Shown: positions 25,801 through 35,228 of the stretch, piece after piece
How the letters are laid out: each line of letters begins with the position of its first letter
Position numbering within the stretch: position 1 is the first letter of the stretch
NCBI RefSeq assembly: GCF_003634585.1
Contig: NZ_RBLG01000001.1
Span: 372,001 to 436,000, forward strand
Source of the DNA: Gillisia mitskevichiae
Lineage (GTDB): Bacteria > Bacteroidota > Bacteroidia > Flavobacteriales > Flavobacteriaceae
DNA: 64,000 nt
Reading direction: 5' to 3'
Program-made: the position numbers and the translations under genes
Notes under the pieces: generated by a model
What the model was told of the DNA's origin: nothing
Seen by the model: only the letters and a program-made list of their open reading frames with translations
Database searches by the model: none

Positions 25801-27399
25801 ATGAAAAAGATAATCACCATTTTAATGTTGTTCGTGTTTTTTGGCTCTATGGGTCAAAAAAAACCAACGAAAGATAACTCTAAGCCTTTAACAAAAACCG
25901 AAAAGGCAAATTTTAGAGTACAAGTCTTTAAAAAAACTGATACAGCTAAAATAGAATTAAAAAATCCTGATCCAGAATTCAAGGATAGATTACCAATTTC
26001 AGCTAAAATAAAGAAGACGAATATTAACGATCTTAAAGATCTGCCTCATGCTGCAATTATAGATTCGGCTTGGAAGAAAGAACTTTTAAATTCAGATCTG
26101 TATGAAGAAATGCAACAAGAGATCCTTAAACAGGATTATTCTGAAGTTGTGTTTAAGGAATTACCCACAGATACATTAAAAGCAAGACTGGCAAGATTAA
26201 ATGCACGTACGCCTTTTAACATAGAGTACAATCCCATTCTGGAAAGCGTAATTAAATCTTACCTGAAAAGGAATAAGAAATCTATGGAACGCCTCATGGC
26301 GTTGAGCGAATATTATTTCCCAATGTTCGAGCAGCAATTGGATAGATATGATGTGCCTTTAGAAATAAAATATCTTGCTATTGTAGAGTCTGCACTTAAT
26401 CCTAGGGCAAAATCCAGAGTTGGAGCAACTGGCTTGTGGCAATTTATGTTTGCAACAGGTAAAATGCAGGGCTTAGACGTTAGTTCTTACGTAGACGAGA
26501 GAATGGACCCAATAATGTCTACAGAGGCAGCTGTGAGGTACTTAGCGAGTTTATACAAAACCTTTGGGGACTGGGATATGGTATTGGCTTCTTATAATTC
26601 TGGCCCTGGAAATGTAGCCAAAGCGATAAGAAGGAGTGGAGGATCTACTAATTATTGGACATTAAGAAATTATTTACCTCGAGAAACAGCTGGGTATGTT
26701 CCCGCTTTCTTAGCTACTCTTTATTTATTTGAATATGCCAAAGAACATGATTTCCAACCAAATGGACCGGAAGTCGCTTTTTTTGATACAGATACCTTGC
26801 ATGTAAAGCAAATGCTAACTTTCGACCAGATCAATAAAGTTTCGGGTGTAGATAAAGAAATGCTACAATTCTTAAACCCTAGTTATAAGTTAGATATTAT
26901 ACCATTTGTAGAGGATGAAGCTTATGCATTAAGGTTACCAAGAAAGAACGTTGGTGTATTTGTTAATAATGAAGCTGCAATCTATAATTTCGCCAAAACA
27001 GAATTAGCTGAAAAAGAAAAAGAACTACCTCGCTTTGTGGAAGCAGAAGATAAGGTAAGATATAGAGTGAAAAGCGGAGATTTTTTAGGGAAAATAGCCA
27101 GTAAATATGGGGTAGGCGTAAGTAGTATTAAAAAATGGAATAATTTAAGAAGCAATAACCTTAGAATAGGTCAATATTTAACGATCTATCCTAGAAAACC
27201 TGTAAGTATTGCTAAGAGTACGGTAAGCAGTTCCAAGCCTAATGCGCAAGCGAAAACCTATATCGTTAAAAATGGAGACTCACTTTGGAGCATTTCTCAG
27301 AAATTCCCAGGAATTTCGGTACAGAATTTGAGAGCATGGAATAGGATGTCTAGTACATCGCTTAAGCCCGGAATGAAGTTAAAGCTTTCTGGAAGCTAG
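25801..27399 (+). CDS. MltD-like lytic murein transglycosylase with two LysM domains
   Basis: A 532-residue exported enzyme cleaving peptidoglycan glycan strands. Signal peptide (1-18), an N-terminal spacer, then an SLT domain (about 175-310) with the catalytic Glu in IVESALNP and the GLWQFM and YNSGPGNV motifs. Two LysM modules follow (about 420-465 and 487-530), each with the GD-x-L-x-x-I pattern. Organisation matches E. coli MltD. Downstream of pgk and 19 bases ahead of the DUF4837 gene. Confidence 0.92.
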   Translation: MKKIITILMLFVFFGSMGQKKPTKDNSKPLTKTEKANFRVQVFKKTDTAKIELKNPDPEFKDRLPISAKIKKTNINDLKDLPHAAIIDSAWKKELLNSDLYEEMQQEILKQDYSEVVFKELPTDTLKARLARLNARTPFNIEYNPILESVIKSYLKRNKKSMERLMALSEYYFPMFEQQLDRYDVPLEIKYLAIVESALNPRAKSRVGATGLWQFMFATGKMQGLDVSSYVDERMDPIMSTEAAVRYLASLYKTFGDWDMVLASYNSGPGNVAKAIRRSGGSTNYWTLRNYLPRETAGYVPAFLATLYLFEYAKEHDFQPNGPEVAFFDTDTLHVKQMLTFDQINKVSGVDKEMLQFLNPSYKLDIIPFVEDEAYALRLPRKNVGVFVNNEAAIYNFAKTELAEKEKELPRFVEAEDKVRYRVKSGDFLGKIASKYGVGVSSIKKWNNLRSNNLRIGQYLTIYPRKPVSIAKSTVSSSKPNAQAKTYIVKNGDSLWSISQKFPGISVQNLRAWNRMSSTSLKPGMKLKLSGS

Positions 27400-27418
27400 A
27401 ATCAACTAAATTATAATT

Positions 27419-28399
27419 ATGAAGAATTATTTATTCCTAAGTTTATTTATCTCTTTCTTGTTTATTGGATGTCAGGATTCGGATAGTAAAGATCCTATTT
27501 TGTTGGCTACATCTTCGGGAAATATCAATAATATCTCTGTAGTAATAGATAATGAACTTTGGGAAGGCTCTATTGGAGAAGCACTTAGAAAATCTTTAGC
27601 AGCTCCTGTAGATGGACTACCTCAAGAGGAACCTATGTTTTCCTTAAACCAAATGCCGCCAGAAGCATTTTCTGGTTTTGTACGTAAAAATAGATTGTTT
27701 GTGAAGATTGAAAATGGCGAAGCCGGTCGTTTTAAAATATTTAATGATCCTTTTGCTCATCCTCAAACTGGGGTTGTAATAACTGGAAAAGATTCTGATG
27801 AGATTATCAATCAGATCAATAAAAATTCAGACGAGATTATTGTAGCCCTTCGGGATACAGAAATTAAAGAGAAGCAAAGAAGGATTAATAAATCCTTGAA
27901 AGATGACGAAAAACTAAAAAAAACTTTAGGGGTTTCTTTAAAATTTCCAACAGCATATAGATATGCTATGGAAAATGATGATTTCTTTTGGATTAGAAAA
28001 GACATTCCTAAAGGGAATATGGAAATATTAGTATACGCTGTGCCTTTAAATCAAATAGATAGGGATACTAGTGTAATTGCTAATATCATTAAGATGAGAG
28101 ATTCTATTGGGCAGGCACATATTCCTGGACCTATAGAAGGAAGCTTTATGATTACCGAAGAAGCCTATGCGCCTTATTTATTTAACTCTAAAGTAGACGG
28201 GAAATTCGCTTATGAAACTAAAGGAACTTGGGAAGTGAAAAATGCTTTTATGGCTGGACCTTTTATTAATTATGCGGTAAGAGATAGCGTTAATAATAGA
28301 TATATCATTCTTGAAGGATTTACTTTTGCTCCAGCAACGGCCAAACGAGATAATATGTTTGAGTTGGAAGCGATATTAAAATCGGCAAAAATAGACTAA
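27419..28399 (+). CDS. DUF4837 family lipoprotein
   Basis: A 326-residue exported protein with a lipoprotein signal (lipobox FIGC, Cys18). The body has conserved-looking segments including DNELWEGSIGE, MPPEAFSGF and KGTWEVKNAFMAGPF. I recognise it as DUF4837, a Bacteroidota-restricted family with no known activity. It is close behind the MltD-like gene, so a cell-wall role is possible but inferred. Ends at a strong terminator. Confidence 0.8.
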   Translation: MKNYLFLSLFISFLFIGCQDSDSKDPILLATSSGNINNISVVIDNELWEGSIGEALRKSLAAPVDGLPQEEPMFSLNQMPPEAFSGFVRKNRLFVKIENGEAGRFKIFNDPFAHPQTGVVITGKDSDEIINQINKNSDEIIVALRDTEIKEKQRRINKSLKDDEKLKKTLGVSLKFPTAYRYAMENDDFFWIRKDIPKGNMEILVYAVPLNQIDRDTSVIANIIKMRDSIGQAHIPGPIEGSFMITEEAYAPYLFNSKVDGKFAYETKGTWEVKNAFMAGPFINYAVRDSVNNRYIILEGFTFAPATAKRDNMFELEAILKSAKID

Positions 28400-28400
28400 A

Positions 28401-28430
28401 AAAAAAGCCCAATTTTAATTGGGCTTTTTT
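28401..28430. terminator. Bidirectional intrinsic terminator
   Basis: AAAAAAGCCCAAT and its complement ATTGGGCTTTTTT around a short T/A loop; serves the DUF4837 gene rightward and tatA leftward. Confidence 0.85.
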
Positions 28431-28448
28431 TGAATAGTATAAGAAATA

Positions 28449-28646
28449 TTATTTTTTGTCTTCAGGAATCTTTTTGTCTGTATCGTCATCATCATCCTTA
28501 GAGGCATCTTTAAATTCTTTAATACCACTACCTAATCCTCTCATTAATTCAGGTATTTTTCTTCCTCCAAATAATAATAATATCACTACAACAATTAATA
28601 TTATTTGAGGAGCACCTATAACTAAAGGTAAAAACAATGCGTTCAT
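28449..28646 (-). CDS. tatA: Sec-independent translocase subunit TatA
   Basis: A 65-residue TatA/E pore subunit for export of folded proteins. It has an N-terminal membrane helix (about 8-24), the conserved [14 protein letters not shown] hinge and amphipathic helix, and an Asp/Lys-rich tail. TatC is not in the window. It stands alone on the minus strand with promoter box TAAGTTTG (28668-28675). Confidence 0.92.
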   Translation of the reverse strand: MNALFLPLVIGAPQIILIVVVILLLFGGRKIPELMRGLGSGIKEFKDASKDDDDDTDKKIPEDKK

Positions 28647-28667
28647 AATAAAAAAGTTTTGTTGTTA

Positions 28668-28675
28668 CAAACTTA
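28668..28675 (-). promoter_or_regulatory. Promoter -7 box of tatA
   Basis: TAAGTTTG on the minus strand, 21 bases before the tatA ATG. Confidence 0.5.
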
Positions 28676-28736
28676 ACAAGAATTCATTAATATAAACGTT
28701 TATCAGCATTAAAATAGTATAAATTTAACTTTATGC

Positions 28737-28744
28737 TATCTTTG
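28737..28744 (+). promoter_or_regulatory. Promoter -7 box of the M23-GH3 gene cluster
   Basis: TATCTTTG, perfect TAnnTTTG match, 17 bases before the ATG at 28762. Confidence 0.5.
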
Positions 28745-28761
28745 TGATAGCAGCATAAATT

Positions 28762-29631
28762 ATGTCTCAAACAAAAGAAAATAAAAAGAAATTCACCAAA
28801 AAGTTACTTCATAAATACAGATTGGTAGTATTAAATGAGGACACCTTTGAGGAGCGCCTTTCATTTAAATTAACTAAGTTAAATTTATTTGTGGCAATTA
28901 CCTCTAGTGCAATCTTGCTAATTGCGCTAACAACCTTCATAATTGCTTTTACTGGACTACGGGAATATATTCCTGGATATTCTTCAACAAAACTGAAGAG
29001 GCAAGCAACAGAATTAACTTATAAAACAGATTCCCTTCAAACTGCTCTAATGTTAAATAATCAGTTTTATGAATCCATTAGAAAGGTTCTTACTGGAGAT
29101 CTAGAAATAGGTGATCTTAATAGAGATTCTATATTAAATACTCAAAGAATAGATTCAGAATATATAGATCTATCTCCATCTAGAGCAGATTCTTTACTAA
29201 GAGAAGAAGTAGCTTTAGAAGATAAATACAATGTGCTACAAACTGCAGGCTCTGATATTGAATTTGTATTATTTCCACCAGTTAAAGGACCCATTACTGA
29301 AGCTTATAATATCAAAACAAGGCATTATGCTATAGATATTGTAGTTGCCAAAAATGCACCTGTAAAAAGTGTTGCAGACGGTAGGGTGATCTTTGCTGAA
29401 TGGAGTGCGGAAACTGGATATGTAATGATTATAGAGCACAATTACGGATTGCTTTCTGTTTATAAACATAATTCATCCCTCACAAAAGAACAAGGAGATT
29501 TCGTGAGGTCTGGAGAAGTGGTCGCCGCTGCAGGATCTGCTGGAGAGCTTACAACTGGCCCACATTTACATTTTGAATTATGGAATGAAGGGAATCCAGT
29601 AAACCCACAAGATTATATTGATTTTGATTAA
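28762..29631 (+). CDS. M23 family metallopeptidase (LytM type)
   Basis: A 289-residue membrane-anchored peptidoglycan endopeptidase. A cytoplasmic basic N-terminus, one membrane helix (about 41-64), a short coiled-coil region, and a C-terminal M23 domain (about 170-285). Zinc ligands are intact: His188 and Asp192 (HxxxD in HYAID) and His270 of the HLH motif (268-270), so it should be active, unlike the EnvC-like protein at 59971. First gene of a long rightward cluster; GH3 follows after 6 bases. Confidence 0.9.
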   Translation: MSQTKENKKKFTKKLLHKYRLVVLNEDTFEERLSFKLTKLNLFVAITSSAILLIALTTFIIAFTGLREYIPGYSSTKLKRQATELTYKTDSLQTALMLNNQFYESIRKVLTGDLEIGDLNRDSILNTQRIDSEYIDLSPSRADSLLREEVALEDKYNVLQTAGSDIEFVLFPPVKGPITEAYNIKTRHYAIDIVVAKNAPVKSVADGRVIFAEWSAETGYVMIIEHNYGLLSVYKHNSSLTKEQGDFVRSGEVVAAAGSAGELTTGPHLHFELWNEGNPVNPQDYIDFD

Positions 29632-29637
29632 ACTTCT

Positions 29638-31128
29638 ATGTCTATAAAATCCATTGCTGCAAAGGTCTTTGCAAAGCACATTCGCAATAAAATTAACAAG
29701 TGGGCCTCTAATCCCGAGGCTACACAGAAAAAGGTTTTTAAAGAACTTTTGGAAAAAGCTAAGAATACGCAGTTTGGCTTAGATCATCATTTTACAGAGA
29801 TCAATTCTTATAAAGAATTTGCATCTAAAGTTCCTGTTCGCGATTATGAAGAGCTAAAGATGTATGTGGATAAAATGGTGGCAGGAGAAGAAAATATATT
29901 GTGGCCGGGAAAGCCGCTTTATTATGCTAAAACCTCTGGTACAACTAGTGGTGCAAAGTATATTCCACTCACTAAAGAATCTATGCCCACTCATATTAAT
30001 GCCGCTAGAAATGCTATTTTATGCTACATAGCCGAAACTGGAAAGTCTAAATTTGTAGACGGCAAAATGATCTTCTTACAAGGTAGTCCAGAGTTAACAG
30101 ACAAGAATGGAGTGAAATTGGGAAGATTGTCTGGAATTGTCGCGCATTTTGTTCCATCATATCTTCAGAAAAATAGATTACCTAGTTTAAAAACGAATTG
30201 CATTGAAGATTGGGAAACTAAGGTTGATGCTATTGTAGGAGAAACAAAAGAGGAGGACATGACCGTAATAAGCGGGATTCCATCCTGGGTACAAATGTAC
30301 TTTGAAAAGTTACAGCAAACCACTGGGAAAAAGGTGGGCGATTTATTCAAGAATTTCGATCTCTTTATATATGGCGGAGTAAATTATGAGCCCTATCGTG
30401 CTAAGTTTGAAAATTTAATAGGAAGAAAAGTGGATAGCATAGAACTGTATCCTGCTTCTGAAGGTTTTTTTGCTTTTCAGGATAAACAGGGAGATAAGGG
30501 AATGTTGCTTCAATTAGATTCTGGAATCTTCTATGAGTTTATTAAATCTGAAGAATTCTTTCAAGATAATCCAATCCGATTGACCATTGGCGAAGTGGAA
30601 GTTGGAGTAAATTATGTAATGATCGTTTCTACAACTGCTGGATTATGGGGTTATAACTTGGGTGATACTGTGCAATTTACTTCAGTAAAACCATACAAAT
30701 TGATCGTTTCTGGAAGGATCAAGCATTTTATTTCGGCATTTGGAGAACACGTGATCGCTAAAGAAGTGGAGCAGGCAATGCAAGAGGCAACTTCAAAAAC
30801 TTCAAGTAGGATAACCGAGTTTACTGTGGCACCACAAATAACTCCAGATGGACAGGAGTTACCATATCATGAATGGTTTATAGAATTTGAAAAGGAACCT
30901 GAAGATCTTCAGAAATTCTCAGAGATCCTAGATAGATCTATGCAAGACCAAAACTCTTATTATTTAGACCTGATAGATGGAAAGATCCTTCAGCAATTAA
31001 AAATTAAAAAAATTCCCGAGAATGGATTTCAGCAGTATATGAAATCTATTGGAAAATTGGGAGGACAAAATAAATTACCAAGACTCTCTAACGACAGAAA
31101 GATCGCAGAGATTCTAGAAAAACTATAA
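29638..31128 (+). CDS. GH3 family adenylate-forming enzyme
   Basis: A 496-residue acyl-adenylating enzyme of the GH3 auxin-responsive promoter family, which in plants conjugates amino acids to hormones. Seen here: the P-loop-like TSGTTSGAKYIPLT (about 101-114), the adenylate-binding YPASEGFFAFQ, and GYNLGDTVQFTS. Bacterial members are common in Bacteroidota with unknown substrate. Located between a cell-wall peptidase and a DUF6909 gene, so an envelope-related acylation is possible but inferred. Confidence 0.85.
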   Translation: MSIKSIAAKVFAKHIRNKINKWASNPEATQKKVFKELLEKAKNTQFGLDHHFTEINSYKEFASKVPVRDYEELKMYVDKMVAGEENILWPGKPLYYAKTSGTTSGAKYIPLTKESMPTHINAARNAILCYIAETGKSKFVDGKMIFLQGSPELTDKNGVKLGRLSGIVAHFVPSYLQKNRLPSLKTNCIEDWETKVDAIVGETKEEDMTVISGIPSWVQMYFEKLQQTTGKKVGDLFKNFDLFIYGGVNYEPYRAKFENLIGRKVDSIELYPASEGFFAFQDKQGDKGMLLQLDSGIFYEFIKSEEFFQDNPIRLTIGEVEVGVNYVMIVSTTAGLWGYNLGDTVQFTSVKPYKLIVSGRIKHFISAFGEHVIAKEVEQAMQEATSKTSSRITEFTVAPQITPDGQELPYHEWFIEFEKEPEDLQKFSEILDRSMQDQNSYYLDLIDGKILQQLKIKKIPENGFQQYMKSIGKLGGQNKLPRLSNDRKIAEILEKL

Positions 31129-31139
31129 AGCAATAAAAT

Positions 31140-32825
31140 ATGGTGAATTTGAAATTAATGGGAAGAACCCGGGCGCAAGAAAGTACTAATGCAATAGAAC
31201 GCATGTATATAACAATGCGGCATCTATTTAATCGTGGTTTTTACAAACCCATGGGAATTTCTGGAGAAACTTTAAGGGAATCTTTACTAACATTAAGACC
31301 AGAGATCTATGGAACTATTGCAGAGGAAAAAGTAGAATTAGATGGACTTTTATACGTGATAGAGCGACTTCCCGTTGGAATAGAACAATGTAGATTCATC
31401 AATCTAACAAGCGATGAAGGTTATGCAAATTCTCATTTCAAACCAATTGTTCCACCAAAAAGAAGAAGAAATTGCTACAGGATAGATGAAGAGCAAATGA
31501 ATATTGAAGTAACTCGTGGTAGGTCTGAGATCTATGACATCCTTACTCACCTTACATTCTTGTTTATAGAATCTCACAAAATTATGAGGCGCGTAATTAT
31601 AGATGAAGAGGGAAGTGTTACTAGAGATTGGATGAAGTTGGAAGCTGCGGTTTTAAAATCTAGTTTAACTCAAAATGAGCGTGAAATTGCCCTTACGCAT
31701 ACAGCTAATATTTTAGGAAGAACTTTCAAGGAGGTTACCACCATGTATCCTAAATTTATGATCCCGGAAAATGAGGAGCGTTTTCTTGAGATAATATATT
31801 GGTTAGGGAAGTTGGCAATAGATGAGACTATAAATAATAATAAACGCATTGTAACCTTTAGTCCAGTACTTAGAGAGCGTTTAGGACATCACATTCACGG
31901 CGAGATCTGGGCAGATTCTATTAAGGAATATTTAGTTGAAAATAATTTAGTGCACCGGCCAATTCATATTATAAGTGCCAATATGCACAGTGTTATGAAC
32001 ACTTTATTTTCTCCAATTGCCTTGCAAGAAGAATTGAAGGAAAAGAAATCTATGCAGGTTTATGAAGAATTGAGTAATAGTGGGAATGGGCAGCTTAGAA
32101 ATAAGGTGATGAAAGTGGCTCTGGAAAACGGAATGAAGTTTATTGAAGATGCCAGTGGTACTAATATAGATGTACAGGTGTTTGACACTGCGAAGATTAA
32201 GGATGGTTTTAGAAGTCCAAATTTCAATATGAAAAATGATGATCAGAAACCGGTGCTTTTGGTTATGGATTATGCTTTTGGAGAACAGGCTTATGAGACT
32301 ATGGATGAACTGTTGAAACCTTATAGGTATGATGACAAGGAAATACATCTAAATGTAGATTCGGTTTCTATCATGGGGAAAGCAGGGATTTTGGATGGAG
32401 GAAAGGGAGATATTATGATACCTACTGCCCACTTATTTGAGGGAACAGCAGATAATTATCCATTTTATAACGAACTTAAAAAAGAAGATCTAGAAGGAAA
32501 TGGCATCAAAGTCGTAGATGGTTCTATGATCACGGTTTTGGGAACATCTCTTCAAAATAGAGATATATTAAAGTTCTTTCAAGAATCTACATGGGATGTG
32601 GTTGGATTGGAAATGGAAGGAGTTCATTATCAAAAGGCAATTCAGTCTGCTTCAAGATTAAGAGGGAATATAAAAGAAGATGTAAAAGTGAGATATGCTT
32701 ATTACGCCTCAGATAATCCACTTGAGACAGGAAGCACGTTAGCATCTGGAGGTTTAGGCACCACAGGAGTAAAACCAACCTATTTGATCACCGAAAAGAT
32801 TTTAGAACAAATTTTTAATTCATAA
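31140..32825 (+). CDS. DUF6909-like protein with a nucleoside-phosphorylase-like C-terminal half
   Basis: A 561-residue cytoplasmic protein. The N-terminal half (about 1-290) is helical with no recognised motif. The C-terminal half (about 330-560) contains GKAGILDGGKGDIMIPTAH, GTSLQNRD and DVVGLEMEGVHYQKA. The last resembles the glutamate-containing V-x-E-M-E signature of the purine nucleoside phosphorylase/MTA nucleosidase superfamily. I believe the family is DUF6909 (from memory), and no activity is established. Lies 11 bases after GH3 and 3 bases before rfbC. Confidence 0.7.
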   Translation: MVNLKLMGRTRAQESTNAIERMYITMRHLFNRGFYKPMGISGETLRESLLTLRPEIYGTIAEEKVELDGLLYVIERLPVGIEQCRFINLTSDEGYANSHFKPIVPPKRRRNCYRIDEEQMNIEVTRGRSEIYDILTHLTFLFIESHKIMRRVIIDEEGSVTRDWMKLEAAVLKSSLTQNEREIALTHTANILGRTFKEVTTMYPKFMIPENEERFLEIIYWLGKLAIDETINNNKRIVTFSPVLRERLGHHIHGEIWADSIKEYLVENNLVHRPIHIISANMHSVMNTLFSPIALQEELKEKKSMQVYEELSNSGNGQLRNKVMKVALENGMKFIEDASGTNIDVQVFDTAKIKDGFRSPNFNMKNDDQKPVLLVMDYAFGEQAYETMDELLKPYRYDDKEIHLNVDSVSIMGKAGILDGGKGDIMIPTAHLFEGTADNYPFYNELKKEDLEGNGIKVVDGSMITVLGTSLQNRDILKFFQESTWDVVGLEMEGVHYQKAIQSASRLRGNIKEDVKVRYAYYASDNPLETGSTLASGGLGTTGVKPTYLITEKILEQIFNS

Positions 32826-32828
32826 TTA

Positions 32829-33374
32829 ATGAAGTTTGAAAAGACAGCTTTAAAGGATTGTTTCATTTTAACTCCGGACGTATATCCAGACCAGCGTGGT
32901 ATTTTTTTAGAGAGCTATCATAAAAAGAAATTTAATGAGATTTCAGGCTTAGACTTAGAGTTTGTACAAGATAATCAGTCGGTTTCTAAAAAAGGGGTGT
33001 TAAGAGGATTGCATTTTCAATCTGGAGAATTTGCACAAGCTAAATTAGTAAGGGTGATTTATGGAGAAGTGTTAGATGTGGTGGTGGATCTAAGACCAGA
33101 TTCTCCAACTTTTAAGCAGTCTTATGAAATAATATTATCAGACAAGAATCATCATCAATTATTTATACCTCAGGGTTTTGCACATGGGTTTATCACCTTG
33201 TCTGAAACTTCTGTTTTTTCTTATAAATGCGATCGATTTTATTACCCTGGTTCAGAATCTGGGGTTATTTATAATGATCCAGATCTTGCTATAGATTGGA
33301 AAATTTCTGAAGAGGAGTTTATTCTATCAGAAAAAGACACTAAATTACCAACACTCAAAGAATTATTTCCATGA
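32829..33374 (+). CDS. rfbC: dTDP-4-dehydrorhamnose 3,5-epimerase
   Basis: A 181-residue cupin-fold epimerase of dTDP-L-rhamnose synthesis. The active-site region VLRGLHFQSGEFAQAKLV carries the catalytic His, and IPQGFAHGF and the C-terminal YNDPDLAIDW are typical. It overlaps rfbD by 4 bases. The first two pathway enzymes (rfbA, rfbB) are absent from this window. Confidence 0.94.
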   Translation: MKFEKTALKDCFILTPDVYPDQRGIFLESYHKKKFNEISGLDLEFVQDNQSVSKKGVLRGLHFQSGEFAQAKLVRVIYGEVLDVVVDLRPDSPTFKQSYEIILSDKNHHQLFIPQGFAHGFITLSETSVFSYKCDRFYYPGSESGVIYNDPDLAIDWKISEEEFILSEKDTKLPTLKELFP

Positions 33375-34225
33375 AAACGGTATTGGTAACTGGAGCATCT
33401 GGTCAACTGGGTAAATGCATTCAAAAGATCGCCGCAAATGACCATACGATAGATTGGCTATTTATGGATTCTTCGGAAATAGATATTACCTCAAAATCGG
33501 ATCTTAAGATGTGCTTTAACAGTAAAGAAATAAACTACTGTATTAATTGCGCAGCCTATACCAATGTTGAAAAAGCAGAATCTGATAAGGATAAAGCTTA
33601 TAAAATTAATGCAGAAGCAGTTAAGAGTTTGGCTGAGATCTGTAAAAAGCATTCCACTGTTCTATTGCATATCTCGACAGATTATGTATTCGATGGAAGG
33701 AACAATATTCCATATAAAGAAACAGATAAAACCAATCCAATTAATGTGTATGGTGCTTCAAAATTGAAGGGTGAGCAAAACATTCAGAACACAATTGGAT
33801 ACTATTTTATTTTTCGTACGTCTTGGTTATATTCAGAATTCGGGCATAATTTTTATAAAACAATTCTCAATAAAGCCGCAGAGAAGACTACCTTGAATAT
33901 AACCACGGCTCAAAAAGGCACACCTACAAATGCTAATGATCTGGCGGAATTATTAGTGAAAATCATAAAAGAAGAAAATAAAAATTATGGTTTATATCAC
34001 TATAGTAATTCTGGCGAAACTACATGGCATGGATTTGCAAAGGAGATCTTAAGGGTTTCAAATAAATCTAATGAGGTGATTTTAAATGAAGATAATTCTT
34101 ATAAAACTATTGCCGAAAGGCCTTTATATAGTGTTTTAGATAAAACTAAATTTAAAACTAATTTCGAGTTAGAAGTTGACTCATGGCAGGATGCCGTGTT
34201 GGATTTATACAACAACAATTTATAA
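33371..34225 (+). CDS. rfbD: dTDP-4-dehydrorhamnose reductase
   Basis: A 284-residue short-chain dehydrogenase making the last step to dTDP-L-rhamnose. NAD(P)-binding VTGASGQLGK at about residues 5-14; the catalytic Tyr-x3-Lys is in VYGASKLKGE at about 128-137; STDYVFDG is the family signature. Cotranscribed with rfbC and the decarboxylase downstream. Confidence 0.94.
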   Translation: MKTVLVTGASGQLGKCIQKIAANDHTIDWLFMDSSEIDITSKSDLKMCFNSKEINYCINCAAYTNVEKAESDKDKAYKINAEAVKSLAEICKKHSTVLLHISTDYVFDGRNNIPYKETDKTNPINVYGASKLKGEQNIQNTIGYYFIFRTSWLYSEFGHNFYKTILNKAAEKTTLNITTAQKGTPTNANDLAELLVKIIKEENKNYGLYHYSNSGETTWHGFAKEILRVSNKSNEVILNEDNSYKTIAERPLYSVLDKTKFKTNFELEVDSWQDAVLDLYNNNL

Positions 34226-34228
34226 TAA

Positions 34229-35218
34229 ATGCCTAAGAGAATATTAATTACCGGAGCAGCTGGATTTTTGGGCTCTCATCTTTGCGATAGATTTATTAAA
34301 GAAGGATATCGAGTTATTGGAATGGATAATCTAATAACAGGCGACATGAAGAATATCGAACATCTTTTAAAGTTGGAAAATTTCGAGTTCTATCATCATG
34401 ATATCACTAAATACGTTCATGTTGCAGGAGAATTGGATTATATTCTACATTTTGCATCTCCCGCTAGCCCAATAGATTATTTGAAAATTCCTATTCAGAC
34501 TTTAAAAGTTGGATCTGTTGGAGTTTTGCATTTGCTTGGTTTGGCAAAGGAGAAAAAAGCAAGGATCCTTATTGCATCTACTTCAGAAATATATGGAGAT
34601 CCTTTGGTGCATCCACAGAGCGAAGATTATTATGGAAATGTAAATTCTATAGGCCCTCGAGGGGTTTATGATGAAGCAAAGCGTTTTCAGGAATCTATGA
34701 CTATGGCTTATCATCGTTTTCACGGACTAGAAACAAGAATTGCCAGAATATTTAATACTTATGGCCCAAGAATGAGATTAAATGATGGGCGAGTGATCCC
34801 GGCATTTATTGGACAGGCCTTGAGAGGGGAAAACCTCACAGTATTTGGAGACGGATCTCAAACCCGCTCTTTTTGTTATGTAGACGATCAGGTAGAAGGG
34901 ATTTATAGATTGTTACTAAGTGATTATTCAGACCCTGTGAATATTGGGAATCCAGATGAAATTACCATCCGGGAATTTGCAGATGAAATTATTAAACTTA
35001 CCAATACCAATCAAAAAATAGTTTGCGTGCCTTTGCCAGAGGACGATCCAATGCAACGACAACCAGATATAACCAGAGCTAGAGAGATCTTAGGTTGGGA
35101 ACCAAAAGTCTCTAGGGAAGAAGGGATGAAGATCACCTACGATTATTTTAAAGAGCTTACCCAAGAGGAATTGTTTAAAAGTGAGCATAAGGATTTCACG
35201 AAGCATATAAGACGCTAA
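34229..35218 (+). CDS. UDP-glucuronate decarboxylase-like (UDP-xylose synthase) SDR
   Basis: A 329-residue extended short-chain dehydrogenase. NAD-binding [12 protein letters not shown] (about 6-17), Tyr-x3-Lys in VYDEAKR, and the UXS-type motifs [20 protein letters not shown] and [11 protein letters not shown]. It converts UDP-glucuronate to UDP-xylose for surface polysaccharide. Substrate assignment is by strong motif similarity. Follows rfbD by 3 bases. Confidence 0.9.
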   Translation: MPKRILITGAAGFLGSHLCDRFIKEGYRVIGMDNLITGDMKNIEHLLKLENFEFYHHDITKYVHVAGELDYILHFASPASPIDYLKIPIQTLKVGSVGVLHLLGLAKEKKARILIASTSEIYGDPLVHPQSEDYYGNVNSIGPRGVYDEAKRFQESMTMAYHRFHGLETRIARIFNTYGPRMRLNDGRVIPAFIGQALRGENLTVFGDGSQTRSFCYVDDQVEGIYRLLLSDYSDPVNIGNPDEITIREFADEIIKLTNTNQKIVCVPLPEDDPMQRQPDITRAREILGWEPKVSREEGMKITYDYFKELTQEELFKSEHKDFTKHIRR

Positions 35219-35228
35219 TAACAGCTAA

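Noticed and set aside
29638-31128. Plant-derived horizontal transfer of a GH3 gene
   Set aside because: GH3-family proteins are common in Bacteroidota, and base composition matches its neighbours.
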